This document shows positions 27,424 to 36,058 of a stretch of DNA of 64,000 nucleotides, in pieces. The first letter of the stretch is position 1. Each line of letters starts with the position of its first letter. The stretch is from positions 62,001-126,000 of the forward strand of contig NZ_JAEDXU010000001.1 in assembly GCF_017830045.1 (NCBI RefSeq). Direction: 5' to 3'. The position numbers were made by a program, and so were the translations under genes. The notes under the pieces are model-generated. The model was not told where the DNA came from, did not search any database, and saw only the letters and a list, made by a program, of their open reading frames with translations. The DNA is from Enterococcus larvae (lineage in GTDB: Bacteria > Bacillota > Bacilli > Lactobacillales > Enterococcaceae).

Positions 27424-27993
27424 ATGAAAAAAAATTGGAAGCTGTTTATTTTTAAACTTGAACGAGATAGGAAGCTTCGAAATGATGTGATTTTGCTATC
27501 ATTATCAGTTGTAATTGTTCTAGTCTTTGCAGGTATGATGTTCTTCCGTAACCCTCAAAATCAATTCGCAGAAATTACGGATCATTCTACCTCAGTCAGC
27601 ACAAACAGTTTTACAACACCTACATCAAGTACAGACCTCCACCAAAGCTCTGATACTGAAACAAGCGAAATGACGGATTCCTCTGTTAAAGATTTACAGC
27701 CCTCTATCGAAGAATTTGCTGGTGGCTGGGGAGGAACTCAAAGTGAAACAGTATTTTTTGTTAATAGTGATGAATCGACATCAAGTATTGCATTAGATGG
27801 GAGTATAGCCAACTTCCCAATGGAAAATCTCTACTTATACTACACAGAAGATGGACGAAGCGCGCTCTCCTATTCTGAGAATGGCGTTTCAAAGGAAATA
27901 ATCAAGGAACTTGATGGAACACTTACAAGTGAAGGAGAAGTATTCCAACACCTTGGCGATTCAACAATTGAAGAATATCAGAATAACTATTAA
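27424..27993 (+). CDS. Membrane-anchored extracellular protein of unknown function
   Basis: A 189-residue protein: basic cytosolic head (1-20), one helix (about 22-42), an S/T-rich linker (50-95) and a small exported domain containing EEFAGGWGGTQSET and YYTEDGRSALSYSENG, which suggest a small beta-rich fold. ATGAGGAATTAG precedes the ATG. It resembles the many enterococcal proteins with a single helix and a DUF-type extracellular domain but I cannot name the family. Copy B of the 173-bp repeat begins 23 bases after the stop. Confidence 0.65.
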   Translation: MKKNWKLFIFKLERDRKLRNDVILLSLSVVIVLVFAGMMFFRNPQNQFAEITDHSTSVSTNSFTTPTSSTDLHQSSDTETSEMTDSSVKDLQPSIEEFAGGWGGTQSETVFFVNSDESTSSIALDGSIANFPMENLYLYYTEDGRSALSYSENGVSKEIIKELDGTLTSEGEVFQHLGDSTIEEYQNNY

Positions 27994-28016
27994 ACAAAAT
28001 TGTAAAAAAATGCAAA

Positions 28017-28189
28017 GAGAGTGGGACAATAATCTGTTGCCACTCTTTTCCATACCCTAAATCCGAATAAACGGCGAGTCAGAAGTAGCTCCTACGACAA
28101 TAAGCCGGAATTCAACAAAAATTTGTGAAACAATTTTCGTGAATTCCGGCTTATTGCTTGTAGCTAAACACTTCTGTCTCAGCCTCTTT
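28017..28189. repeat. 173-bp intergenic repeat, copy B
   Basis: Identical to copy C (41780-41952) over all 173 bases and two substitutions from copy A. Same internal 17-bp perfect stem and opening hairpin. It directly follows the exported protein gene and may serve as its terminator. Confidence 0.95.
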
Positions 28190-28298
28190 CTATTTTAACA
28201 AACCTGAAAATATCCTAGGTTTATTGATAAAATTACAGTCTGAAAATAATAGATGCAATTGACTCACTTAGTCATCCTTCCAAACGAAAGTAATATAT

Positions 28299-28327
28299 TT
28301 GCAACTTAACGAAACTCGTGATATTCT
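28299..28327 (+). promoter_or_regulatory. Promoter of the 35-codon gene
   Basis: TTGCAA (28299-28304) and TATTCT (28322-28327) are separated by exactly 17 bases; transcription would start near 28334, just before AAAGGAGGAG. Confidence 0.6.
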
Positions 28328-28350
28328 TTTATTTCGAAAGGAGGAGTGCC

Positions 28351-28458
28351 ATGAAAGCACTTGGTAGACTTGAGTCGTTAATACTTAATTTGCTTTTTCG
28401 CAGCTTAGATAACATAAGCATTTCGGATATTAAGGATCATCATGAAAGAGAGCTCTGA
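28351..28458 (+). CDS. Small protein of 35 residues, unknown
   Basis: An ATG at 28351 lies seven bases after a very strong AAAGGAGGAG. The product, beginning MKALGRLESLILNLLFRSLD and ending KDHHEREL, has an amphipathic N-terminal helix and a charged tail. A promoter lies just upstream and a terminator overlaps the stop codon, so the whole unit is about 150 bases. It resembles neither Fst-type toxins nor a recognised leader peptide. It lies between repeat copy B and ssrA. The coding call rests on the ribosome site, promoter and terminator, not on homology. Confidence 0.55.
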   Translation: MKALGRLESLILNLLFRSLDNISISDIKDHHEREL

Positions 28459-28469
28459 CTCTCTTTTTT
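28445..28469 (+). terminator. Terminator of the 35-codon gene
   Basis: AAAGAGAG and CTCTCTTT flank CTCTGA, which holds the stop codon; TTTTTT follows. Confidence 0.8.
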
Positions 28470-28498
28470 CATTCGTTCTCTATGAGTAAGTGTATCAA

Positions 28499-28532
28499 CC
28501 TATTGATTCATAATGTCTAGGCAATCAATAGG
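28499..28532. repeat. Isolated inverted repeat
   Basis: CCTATTGATT and AATCAATAGG are perfect 10-bp arms with a 14-base spacer and no U-tract on either side. It lies between the 35-codon gene and the ssrA terminator; role unknown. Confidence 0.5.
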
Positions 28533-28628
28533 CTGAACACATGGTATCCATTCTTCAAAAAAATGAAGTAGAGGACCGTTGATTTTTTTACAAGCCACAT
28601 TGAAATCTAAACGGCACTTAACAAAAAA

Positions 28629-28679
28629 AGACAGTAGAAACACTGTACAAATCCCTGTACAATCGCATTTCTACTGTCT
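28629..28679 (-). terminator. Intrinsic terminator of ssrA
   Basis: Perfect 12-bp arms AGACAGTAGAAA and TTTCTACTGTCT, with an inner TGTACA palindrome pair, followed on the minus strand by TTTTTTTGTT. Confidence 0.92.
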
Positions 28680-28695
28680 ATTCTTAAAACTCTGA

Positions 28696-29058
28696 TGGAG
28701 ACGGCGGGAGTCGAACCCGCGTCCAAACACATTGCCACTTAAACTTCTACGCTCATAGTCATACTATTTGAATTTCGCGCAAGCTCATGCCGCATAACAG
28801 GCCCGAACTTTTGCTAGTCTGATGATCTCTTTTAAATTTTACAGACGGAAAAATTTAACGTATCCCACTAATTTTGAGACCCTTACTCGAGCACATGGGC
28901 GATGCCGAGAGGATCTTCACCCGCTGGTTTTACGCAGCTAGAGCGAAAGTGTTATTTTCGTTTTTAGCAGTTATATTTAACTGTAACGTTTTTACGTAGA
29001 CGTAACCTACGAAGCGCAATTCAAGCTCAACTATGCCTGTCGAATCCGTAACGCCCCC
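28696..29058 (-). ncRNA. ssrA: Transfer-messenger RNA (tmRNA)
   Basis: tmRNA rescues stalled ribosomes and tags the unfinished protein for proteolysis. On the minus strand the RNA begins GGGGGCGTTACGGATTCGAC and ends GTTCGACTCCCGCCGTCTCC plus A; these ends pair as the tRNA-like acceptor stem and carry the T-loop. The tag frame (28968 to 28930) reads AKNENNTFALAA and stops at TAA, the ALAA end being the ClpXP degron. The bases after the discriminator A are TCA rather than CCA, so CCA would be added enzymatically. The length is 363 nt. Its promoter and terminator are both clear. Confidence 0.97.
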
Positions 29059-29077
29059 AGATAATTGGTGCCCTAAT

Positions 29078-29105
29078 AGTATAACATATCTGTTGAAATA
29101 GTCAA
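29078..29105 (-). promoter_or_regulatory. ssrA promoter
   Basis: On the minus strand TTGACT (29105-29100) and TATACT (29083-29078) are 16 bases apart and place the start close to the GGGGGCG 5' end of tmRNA at 29058. Confidence 0.78.
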
Positions 29106-29191
29106 AATAGTTCAGACTAAAATTTCTTTAAGAAAACCAGAATTAGCCAACCGTAAGATGCGGTAAGTAACCGTGTACGCTAAATGAAAAA

Positions 29192-29234
29192 AGAACACCA
29201 CACAGCTTGAAAGAGACTTGCTGTCTGATGTTCT
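29192..29234 (-). terminator. Terminator of the PhnB-like gene
   Basis: AGAACACCACACAG and CTGTCTGATGTTCT pair at 12 of 14 positions; TTTTTTC follows in the leftward RNA. Confidence 0.75.
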
Positions 29235-29253
29235 ACTTATCACTATTGATCAA

Positions 29254-29676
29254 TCAAGATTCTTCCTTATAATAAGAAAACATCCAGTTAATTCCAAACT
29301 TATCTGTAACCATACCATATTTCTTAGACCAGAAGGTTGGCCCCAGCGGCATGACAACAGTTCCTTCTTCTGCAAGTAGACCAAATTGACGGTCTATTTT
29401 CTCTTCATCATCAGTACTGACAACTAAGGAAACATTGTTCCCCTGCACAAATGGCTGTCCCATCCCATCCGGCACATCAGAAAACATGACATAGGTTCCT
29501 TCAATGATCATGCTGGCATTCAAAATCAAATCCTTGATTTCCTCGGTTATTGGATGCTCAGGATCTTCCGGCATTTCACCGAATGTCATAATATTCGTTG
29601 TAGAGGTTTCAAAAACTTTTTCGTAATGCTTGATTGCTTCAGCAGCTTCCGTTTTAAAATTCAGATACACTTCCAT
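29254..29676 (-). CDS. VOC superfamily protein (PhnB-like)
   Basis: A 140-residue vicinal-oxygen-chelate fold protein of the PhnB/3-demethylubiquinone-methyltransferase-like branch. The family pattern is seen in YLNFKTEAAEAIKHYEKVF at the start, the middle GTYVMFSDVPDG and the end MVTDKFGINWMFSY. Members bind small ligands or metals, and most, like this one, have no known substrate. GAGAGGATGA lies upstream of the ATG. It is transcribed alone. Confidence 0.88.
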   Translation of the reverse strand: MEVYLNFKTEAAEAIKHYEKVFETSTTNIMTFGEMPEDPEHPITEEIKDLILNASMIIEGTYVMFSDVPDGMGQPFVQGNNVSLVVSTDDEEKIDRQFGLLAEEGTVVMPLGPTFWSKKYGMVTDKFGINWMFSYYKEES

Positions 29677-29745
29677 TGCAGTTCATCCTCTCCCTTGTTT
29701 CCTGCATTATCTCACGATGCTGAGGAGTATGCGAAGCATTTGCTT

Positions 29746-30222
29746 CTAGAATGCAGAGTGCTCGATTAGTACAGCTGCAAATTTTTCCAGATATTCCTGA
29801 TCAATTGCATCATAGCTCGAAGTGATGCCACTGTCGATATCCAGGACCCCTAGAAGAACGCCATCCTTGACCATTGGAACAACAATTTCCGACATGGCTG
29901 CTGAATCACAGGAAATATAATTCTCATGAGTTTTGACATTATCAACAATCACCGTTTTTTGTTTTTCTGCTGATTCACCGCAAACTCCCTTGCCCATTTT
30001 TATTCGTGTACAGGAAACTTTTCCCTGAAAAGGACCTAAGATCAGCTCTTTCCCATTATATAAGTAGTAACCGGCAAAAACTGTTTCCGGCAACGCATCA
30101 GCTAATAAAGCGGAGGAGTTCGCCAAATTGGCAATCGTATCATGCTCGATCTCTGTTAATCCAGTCAATTGCTGAATCATCAGCTCGTAGGTTTCTCGTT
30201 TGTGTTTTTCACTCTTCCACAT
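29746..30222 (-). CDS. msrC: Free methionine-(R)-sulfoxide reductase (GAF domain)
   Basis: The enzyme reduces free Met-R-sulfoxide using a GAF-fold active site. The three conserved cysteines are at 71, 81 and 105 (KVSCTRI, GKGVCGES, NYISCDS), with the same 10- and 24-residue spacing as E. coli fRMsr. The segment EIVVPMVKDGVLLGVLDIDS completes the family signature. At 158 residues it is full length. It is upstream of the PhnB-like gene on the same strand, 69 bases apart, and may be cotranscribed. It supports oxidative-stress repair. Confidence 0.93.
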   Translation of the reverse strand: MWKSEKHKRETYELMIQQLTGLTEIEHDTIANLANSSALLADALPETVFAGYYLYNGKELILGPFQGKVSCTRIKMGKGVCGESAEKQKTVIVDNVKTHENYISCDSAAMSEIVVPMVKDGVLLGVLDIDSGITSSYDAIDQEYLEKFAAVLIEHSAF

Positions 30223-30287
30223 CTTAATCTACCCCTTCACTTGCATTTTTTTCTTTTTATCATAGCCTATTTTAAATAAAAATAAAA

Positions 30288-30323
30288 GGCGCATAGAAAA
30301 TTACTGACAATTTTCCATACACC
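30288..30323 (-). terminator. Intrinsic terminator of ebsA
   Basis: In the leftward RNA GGTGTATGGAAAATT pairs with AATTTTCTATGCGCC (15 bp with mispairs limited to G-U or A-C), followed by TTTTATTTTT. Confidence 0.8.
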
Positions 30324-30340
30324 ATACCACTACATTCATC

Positions 30341-30784
30341 CTATTCATATTCCCCTAATTTCAACTGATCATCATAAATAACCTTGCCGGAAAAAGATGT
30401 CTCTTTGTTAAGCGCCTCAATCAGTCCATCCCTTTGCTTCTTCGGCATAATAAACATACTCGATCCGGATGAAAAATCATCAGACACAATCTTAATGCTC
30501 TTTGTCCCAACGATAATTGTTTGTATCCTCTCAAAACGAAGTCTCTTTTTGCGGATTGGCAGCAAGTAATGAATCACTACACCTTGCTCCGACAATTTGA
30601 AATAGCGATTGAGCCCCAATAAAGCAAAAACGAAAAAGACAGCCAATACAATATTACTCACCAGATAAGGTCTTGTGTATTCCAATGTCAAAATCAAACT
30701 CATGAACAATATAGCGAATGTACATGACCAGGAAATGATGGCCATTGACAATTCCGGCTGCCAATGATATTTTTTTTGTTTCAT
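30341..30784 (-). CDS. ebsA: EbsA family membrane protein
   Basis: A 147-residue protein with two adjacent membrane helices (about 14-60) and a cytosolic beta-rich domain reading IVGTKSIKIVSDDF, like a small PH-type domain. By content and by its neighbours (RNase H-like and YbaK genes) it matches the ebsA gene first described in Enterococcus faecalis as affecting cell-surface expression of aggregation substance. The name 'pore-forming protein' used for it in databases is not supported by anything visible here. It is divergent from the RNase H-like gene. Confidence 0.8.
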   Translation of the reverse strand: MKQKKYHWQPELSMAIISWSCTFAILFMSLILTLEYTRPYLVSNIVLAVFFVFALLGLNRYFKLSEQGVVIHYLLPIRKKRLRFERIQTIIVGTKSIKIVSDDFSSGSSMFIMPKKQRDGLIEALNKETSFSGKVIYDDQLKLGEYE

Positions 30785-30867
30785 ATAGCGACCCCTTACC
30801 TGAAAATTTCATATGATATAATAGTAGCACACTTACACTTCAAACAGAAAAAATAAAGGAGAAAATT

Positions 30868-31284
30868 ATGTTACGAGTTTATGTCGACGCTGCAACAAAA
30901 GGAAATCCGGGACCCAGCGGTGGTGGTGTCGTTATCACTGGCGAGTCCAATGACCGGCAAATCCATGAGCAGCTGCATTTTTCTTTAGGCGAGTGTTCCA
31001 ACCATGAAGCAGAATTTAAAATTCTGATTGCTTCGATTGAATGGCTGATTGAACACAAGCACACACAAACCACTATTCTCCTTCATTCTGATAGTAAAGT
31101 CACTGTTCAGACTATTGATAAAAACTATACTGGAAATCCAACCTTCCAGCCTTACTTAATAAAATTCAAAGAACTGGAAAAGCACTTCTCCATGATCCTC
31201 CTTCAATGGATTCCTGAAAGTAAAAACAAAGGAGCTGATAATCTAGCTCGACAAGCTTTGCAGAAATATATCAGGAGCAGCTAA
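30868..31284 (+). CDS. RNase HI-like protein (EbsB position)
   Basis: An RNase H fold of 138 residues. All four acidic catalytic residues are present: D7 (YVDAATKGNPGPSG), E47 (SNHEAEF), D75 (LHSDSK) and D124 (KGADNLA), so RNA/DNA hybrid cleavage is plausible. AAAGGAG precedes the ATG. It lies between ebsA and ebsC, the position of ebsB in E. faecalis, which is why I mention that name; the older description of EbsB as a cell-wall enzyme does not fit the visible motifs. It is transcribed alone and convergent with ebsC. Confidence 0.85.
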   Translation: MLRVYVDAATKGNPGPSGGGVVITGESNDRQIHEQLHFSLGECSNHEAEFKILIASIEWLIEHKHTQTTILLHSDSKVTVQTIDKNYTGNPTFQPYLIKFKELEKHFSMILLQWIPESKNKGADNLARQALQKYIRSS

Positions 31285-31325
31285 AGAAATGCATCCGGAT
31301 GGGTTCCTCGGTTCGTTCACTTTCC

Positions 31326-31814
31326 TTAGTCAGCAGTGATATCGACAACAACCGCATTGGTCAACGACACAATTGCCTCCGGGTCTAATGCCATTTGCAG
31401 ACCTCGCTGTCCAGCTGAAACAATGATTTCCGGATAGACGGAAGATTCGGCAGCAAGATACGTAGGAAACAGCTTTTTCATGCCGATTGGCGAACAGCCC
31501 CCTCGAATATACCCTGTTGTACTTTCTAAATCTTTTAAATGAAGCATGTCTACTTTTTTATTCGCGCTGGCTTTTGCCAGTTTTTTTAGATCCAGCTCTT
31601 TTGTTCCGGGAATAACAGCAACAATGGGACCTGTTTTATTACCCACTGCCACCAATGTTTTAAATATCCGTTCCTCCTCTACCCCAAGGAGCTCAGAAAC
31701 TCGGTCAGTTCCCAGATGATCCTCCATCCAAGGAAATTCATATTCTTTATAGGTTACTTTTTTCTGTTCTGCGATTCGCATCGCATTTGTCTTATGCTTT
31801 TTATTTTTAGCCAT
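31326..31814 (-). CDS. ebsC: Cys-tRNA(Pro)/Cys-tRNA(Cys) deacylase, YbaK/EbsC type
   Basis: A 162-residue trans-editing enzyme that hydrolyses Cys mischarged on tRNA(Pro). The YbaK fold is recognised from RIFKTLVAVG, the lysine-containing VIPGTKELDLKKLAKA, GYIRGGCSPIGMKK with the GxxSPxG loop, and the final IIVSAGQRGLQMALDPE. A basic N-terminal tail (KNKKHKTNAM) is typical. It is the EbsC homologue. Spacing to rlmI on the same strand is 134 bases. Confidence 0.93.
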   Translation of the reverse strand: MAKNKKHKTNAMRIAEQKKVTYKEYEFPWMEDHLGTDRVSELLGVEEERIFKTLVAVGNKTGPIVAVIPGTKELDLKKLAKASANKKVDMLHLKDLESTTGYIRGGCSPIGMKKLFPTYLAAESSVYPEIIVSAGQRGLQMALDPEAIVSLTNAVVVDITAD

Positions 31815-31948
31815 ACGCTCACCTTCCAGCTAAAATTTTGTCATTGAAAAGAATCAATAGGACAGCTTTGACTGCCCAAACTCTCTTTGAATTCTTATCC
31901 CCTGATGTCCAACAGCATCAACACTCTCCATCAATTCATCCCTCGTCT

Positions 31949-33121
31949 TTATTTTTCTACAGACAGGAACAGTACTTTTAAATAGCTTCCTTCCGGAAAC
32001 TGCGGATTCACTTTGAAATCAGCAGGGAGCTGATAAATCTTATCTATTTTATAGGAAACATTCTTAGCCTCTAATGCCTCTATAACTATTTTCTTGAAGC
32101 GCCCAAGGGAAATATTCGCCGCGTTTGTCGAAGCGATGATCGATCCTTTATCCGATAAAATATCAATCGATTGTTCAATCAGTTCTCCATAGTTTTTTGC
32201 TACAGTGAAGACCTTTTTCTTATTTCTTGCAAAGCTTGGCGGATCAAGCACAATGCAGTCGTAAGTCAATTCTTTGCGCTTCGCATATTTGAAATACTCG
32301 AATACATCCATTACAACGATTCTTTGTGATTCCAACGGCAATTGATTTACCTCAAATTGCTCTGTCGTTTTGCCATAGCTTCGTTTTGCCAGATCCACAC
32401 TTGTGGTCTCTGAAGAACCACCCATTGCTGCTGCAACTGAGAAAGCACCTGTATAGCTAAACATGTTCAACACGCTTTCTCCGACAGCATAGCCATTGAT
32501 CAGTTCACTGCGTACTTCCTTCTGGTCAAGAAAAATCCCTGTCATCAATCCTTCATTCAAGTATGTCGCATACGTTACACCATTTTCAGTTACCAAAAGC
32601 GGCTCTTTTGCTTCCTTCCCAAACAGATGTTGAGATTCAGGCAGTCCCTTCCCTGAAAATCGGATTTTTTCGTAGGCTCCATCAATTTCTCCAAACACTT
32701 CTCTAAAACTATCAACAATTATCTCGCGATAAGCGTAAATGGTTTCATTGTACCAAGAAAACACAGCAAACTCGTTGTAGCGGTCAACTGTCAAGCCGCC
32801 AAGTCCGTCACCTTCACCATTGATCAAGCGATAGGCAGAGGTATTGTCATCATAGCTAAAAGACTGCCGTGCCTCTTTTGCTTCCTGAAAGATCCCTTCG
32901 AAAAAAGCGGCTGTAATCGCCTCTTTCCAGCTCAGCAGCCAGCCAATCCCCTTGTTCTGCTTTGCTAAATATCCGTATGCAATAAAGCGACCCGAGGAAT
33001 CTGCAAACTCTACCCAATCCTTTGGAAAATCGGCTGGCAGTTTTTGTATATCTTCTTCTTGTACTAACGGATAGCCGCTTAAAAATTTTGCTGCTGCTTG
33101 TTTCGTCACTTGAATTTTCAC
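31949..33121 (-). CDS. RlmI-type 23S rRNA (cytosine-C5) methyltransferase
   Basis: A 390-residue class I rRNA large-subunit methyltransferase. The N-terminal PUA domain (about 1-75) is followed by an EEHEE-like region and a SAM-binding Rossmann domain with SVLNMFSYTGAFSVAAAMGG, the SAM-ribose residue in TTSVDLAKRS and the catalytic-site motif IVLDPPSFAR. It matches RlmI/YccW. GTG at 33121 is the start, with AGGAG at nine bases. It is upstream of ebsC. Target nucleotide is inferred only from the family. Confidence 0.9.
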   Translation of the reverse strand: MKIQVTKQAAAKFLSGYPLVQEEDIQKLPADFPKDWVEFADSSGRFIAYGYLAKQNKGIGWLLSWKEAITAAFFEGIFQEAKEARQSFSYDDNTSAYRLINGEGDGLGGLTVDRYNEFAVFSWYNETIYAYREIIVDSFREVFGEIDGAYEKIRFSGKGLPESQHLFGKEAKEPLLVTENGVTYATYLNEGLMTGIFLDQKEVRSELINGYAVGESVLNMFSYTGAFSVAAAMGGSSETTSVDLAKRSYGKTTEQFEVNQLPLESQRIVVMDVFEYFKYAKRKELTYDCIVLDPPSFARNKKKVFTVAKNYGELIEQSIDILSDKGSIIASTNAANISLGRFKKIVIEALEAKNVSYKIDKIYQLPADFKVNPQFPEGSYLKVLFLSVEK

Positions 33122-33543
33122 TTATTTTTTCTCCTGATTCTCTGTAATCTGTTCACAAATGAACTGCATTAGAAAGTATATCAAAAAAAGCCATATGTGA
33201 CAAAAGAACCTATTGAAGACACTTTGAAAACCCATTTTTTCATCAAACAGCAGCTTTCACGAGCATCCAGCCTTTTATCCTCAACAAAAAAATGATTGTC
33301 AATTTTTGTCTGTAAACGAAAATACGCGAACTTTATCTTCTCTCATTTTTCCTTTAGAATAGTCGATTCACTTCTCTATTCCTCTCATTTATAAGAAAGA
33401 AAGCTAAAAATCTAAATACCAAAAGATTTCTTGCTTTTTTGATTGTATGGCTAGATATTTTCCCCTTCCTCTCTACACTTTCCCTCAACAAAGCGATTTG
33501 AAAATGATTGCCTATCAGCATTCTTAATCATTTCTTTTCAAAG

Positions 33544-33627
33544 ATTCTTAAGGATTCTCCAAATTCTTAACAAAACGCATGAATAATCCTCTCTGTAATT
33601 GACAGGGTCAAGTGAACGGGGTAAAAT
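33544..33627 (+). promoter_or_regulatory. ltaS promoter with upstream direct repeats
   Basis: TTGACA (33599-33604), a 17-base spacer and TAAAAT (33622-33627) form a near-consensus promoter 75 bases before ltaS. Just upstream are GATTCTTAAG, GATTCTCCAA and ATTCTTAACA in tandem (33543-33572), period about 10 bases, with another ATTCTTAA at 33520. The rest of the 33122-33540 gap shows no gene. Confidence 0.75.
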
Positions 33628-33701
33628 TACATGAATGCAATTTACTATTTTCATGAAAACATGTTCTGTTTTTTCGAACGTAGTGTTGGAAAGGAATTAT
33701 T

Positions 33702-35816
33702 ATGTTAAAAAAATTAAAATTACCGAACTTTTTAAACACCAGATTGGGTTTATTTACTACTGTAGGAGTGCTCTTGTGGCTGAAGAATCTTTTAGCTTAT
33801 ACAACAGACTTCCATTTACGACTGGAAAATATCACTGAATATATAATCCTTTTGATCAATCCGATCGCAACAACCTTCTTTTTACTTGCGATTGCGCTTT
33901 ATGTTCGTAAAACCAAGCGGGCATATATCACGATGATGGTCATCTATTTCTTGATGACTCTGTTGCTGTTCTCAAATATTGTTTACTATAGAGAATTTAC
34001 AGATTTCATCACCGTGAATACAATGCTTGGTGCCAGCAAGGTAGCCAGCGGTTTAGGAGAAAGTGCCCTGCGCTTGTTCCGACCCTATGACTTCATCTAC
34101 TGGATCGACTTTATTGTTGTCGGCGGGCTATTACTATCTAAAAAAATCAAAATGGATGAGAGACCTATTCGTGCAAGAATGGCCGTTTCAATCAGTCTGG
34201 TTTCTGCACTGTTCTTTTTATTCAACTTGTTTTTAGCAGAAACTGAACGTCCACAGCTTTTAGGAAGAGAATTTTCACGTGATTACATTGTGAAATTCCT
34301 AGGTTTGAATGCTTTTACTGTTTATGATGGTGTGAAAACTTATCAGACCAACCAAGTTAGAGCAGAAGCCAGTGACAGCGATATGGTTGCTGTTGAAGAA
34401 TATGTAAATGGTCATTATGCGGCTCCTAATGATGAAACCTTTGGCATCGCTAAAGGCAAGAACGTTATTTATATCCATTTGGAAAGCCTGCAGCAATTTG
34501 TCATTGACTATAAGCTGACAGACGAAAACGGCGTAGAACATGAAGTAACACCGTTCTTAAACAGCCTATTCCATAGCAACAGCACATTCAGCTTTGAAAA
34601 CTTTTTCCATCAAGTTGGACAAGGAAAAACAAGTGATGCAGAAACATTATTCGAAAATTCATTGTTTGGTTTGAGTCAAGGTTCTCTCTTCACTCAAATC
34701 GGCGGAAAAAATACATTTGAAGCAGCACCAACGATTCTTGATCAAACACAAGGATACACAAGTGCCGTTTTCCATGGTAATGCCGGTAACTTCTGGAATA
34801 GAAACGAGACCTATAAGAACCTAGGCTATGATTACTTCTTTGACGCAAACTACTATGATGTCAACGACGATAACTCATTCCAATACGGTCTTCATGACAA
34901 ACCATTTTTTGAACAATCCGTGCAATATTTGGAACATTTACAACAGCCGTTTTACTCTAAATTCTTAGCGGTATCCAATCACTATCCGTACTCTCAATTT
35001 ACAAATGAAGAAGGCGGCTTCCCGATTGCAGATACTTCTGATGAAACTATCAACGGCTACTTTGCAACAGCGAATTACCTTGATAAATCTGTTGAAGAAT
35101 TCTTCAACTATTTGAAAGCTTCAGGCTTATACGATAATTCAGTGATCGTCCTTTATGGTGATCACTACGGAATCTCTTCTTCAAGAGCCCAAAACCTTGC
35201 AGAGCTTCTTGGTAAATCAAAAGCAGCTTGGAGTGACTTTGACAATGCCGCATTACAGCGTGTCCCTTACATGATCCATATTCCAGGACAAGAAAATGGC
35301 GGGATCAGCTCCACATACGGCGGTCAAGTTGATGCATTACCTACCCTGCTTCACTTACTGGGTGTAGACACTAAGGATTACATCATGCTAGGGCAAGATT
35401 TGTTCTCTCCAGAACATGATCAGCTAGTGGCTTTCCGTAACGGGAATTACGTATCTAAGAAGTATACGATGCTAGGTTCAAATATCTATGAAACAGCAAC
35501 TGGAAACTTGATTGATTCTCCTACTGAAGAAGTTCAACAAGAAGCAGAAGCGTTAAAAGAAGCGGCAAATACGCAATTAAGTATGTCAGATGAAATCAAT
35601 ACTGGCGACTTGCTTCGTTTCTATTCAGGCAGCGGCCTTACAGCTGTAGATGCTTCAATTTACAACTACAAAGACCAACTGCAGCAGCTTTTAGATATCG
35701 AAAAAGAAAAAGGTGATGAATCAACAAGTGTTTACAGTCTGAATAACAATCAAAGCACTGTAAATGAATACAAGACCAACACCTATCAAGGATATGAAAC
35801 AGGCAACAGTCAATAA
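33702..35816 (+). CDS. ltaS: Lipoteichoic acid synthase (LtaS-type sulfatase)
   Basis: LtaS polymerises glycerol-phosphate from phosphatidylglycerol into lipoteichoic acid on the outer membrane face. Five N-terminal helices (to about residue 185) are followed by an extracellular sulfatase domain. The catalytic threonine lies in GQGKTSDAETLFENS, and metal ligands are visible in VIYIHLESLQ and LYGDHYGIS. At 704 residues it is slightly longer than S. aureus LtaS because of an acidic C-terminal extension. A strong promoter precedes it and a terminator follows. Enterococci usually carry two paralogues; which one this is cannot be settled here. Confidence 0.94.
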   Translation: MLKKLKLPNFLNTRLGLFTTVGVLLWLKNLLAYTTDFHLRLENITEYIILLINPIATTFFLLAIALYVRKTKRAYITMMVIYFLMTLLLFSNIVYYREFTDFITVNTMLGASKVASGLGESALRLFRPYDFIYWIDFIVVGGLLLSKKIKMDERPIRARMAVSISLVSALFFLFNLFLAETERPQLLGREFSRDYIVKFLGLNAFTVYDGVKTYQTNQVRAEASDSDMVAVEEYVNGHYAAPNDETFGIAKGKNVIYIHLESLQQFVIDYKLTDENGVEHEVTPFLNSLFHSNSTFSFENFFHQVGQGKTSDAETLFENSLFGLSQGSLFTQIGGKNTFEAAPTILDQTQGYTSAVFHGNAGNFWNRNETYKNLGYDYFFDANYYDVNDDNSFQYGLHDKPFFEQSVQYLEHLQQPFYSKFLAVSNHYPYSQFTNEEGGFPIADTSDETINGYFATANYLDKSVEEFFNYLKASGLYDNSVIVLYGDHYGISSSRAQNLAELLGKSKAAWSDFDNAALQRVPYMIHIPGQENGGISSTYGGQVDALPTLLHLLGVDTKDYIMLGQDLFSPEHDQLVAFRNGNYVSKKYTMLGSNIYETATGNLIDSPTEEVQQEAEALKEAANTQLSMSDEINTGDLLRFYSGSGLTAVDASIYNYKDQLQQLLDIEKEKGDESTSVYSLNNNQSTVNEYKTNTYQGYETGNSQ

Positions 35817-35820
35817 TCCA

Positions 35821-35858
35821 AAAGAAGATCGGGCCGATATGCAGCCTTGATCTTCTTT
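35821..35858 (+). terminator. Intrinsic terminator of ltaS
   Basis: AAAGAAGATC and GATCTTCTTT (10 bp) followed by TTTTTAC. Confidence 0.9.
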
Positions 35859-36058
35859 TTTTACTTTTAAATGAGTCTACTTTTCAGCCAAACGGTCTTC
35901 AAAGTACTTGTCTAACTAATTTCATACTCCTTGAATTTTTTTCTACTCTCCTTCATGGAATTTTTTTGAATCTATTACGCTTTTTTGTCAGTTCTTCATA
36001 ATTAATTCATATTCTTTTTTTATACTTTTAGTACAGGTAATCAAAGAGGTGAAAAATA

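Noticed and set aside
28683-28740. tRNA-like sequence with GTTCGACTCCC on the minus strand
   Set aside because: This is the 3' tRNA-like domain of tmRNA, not a separate tRNA gene.
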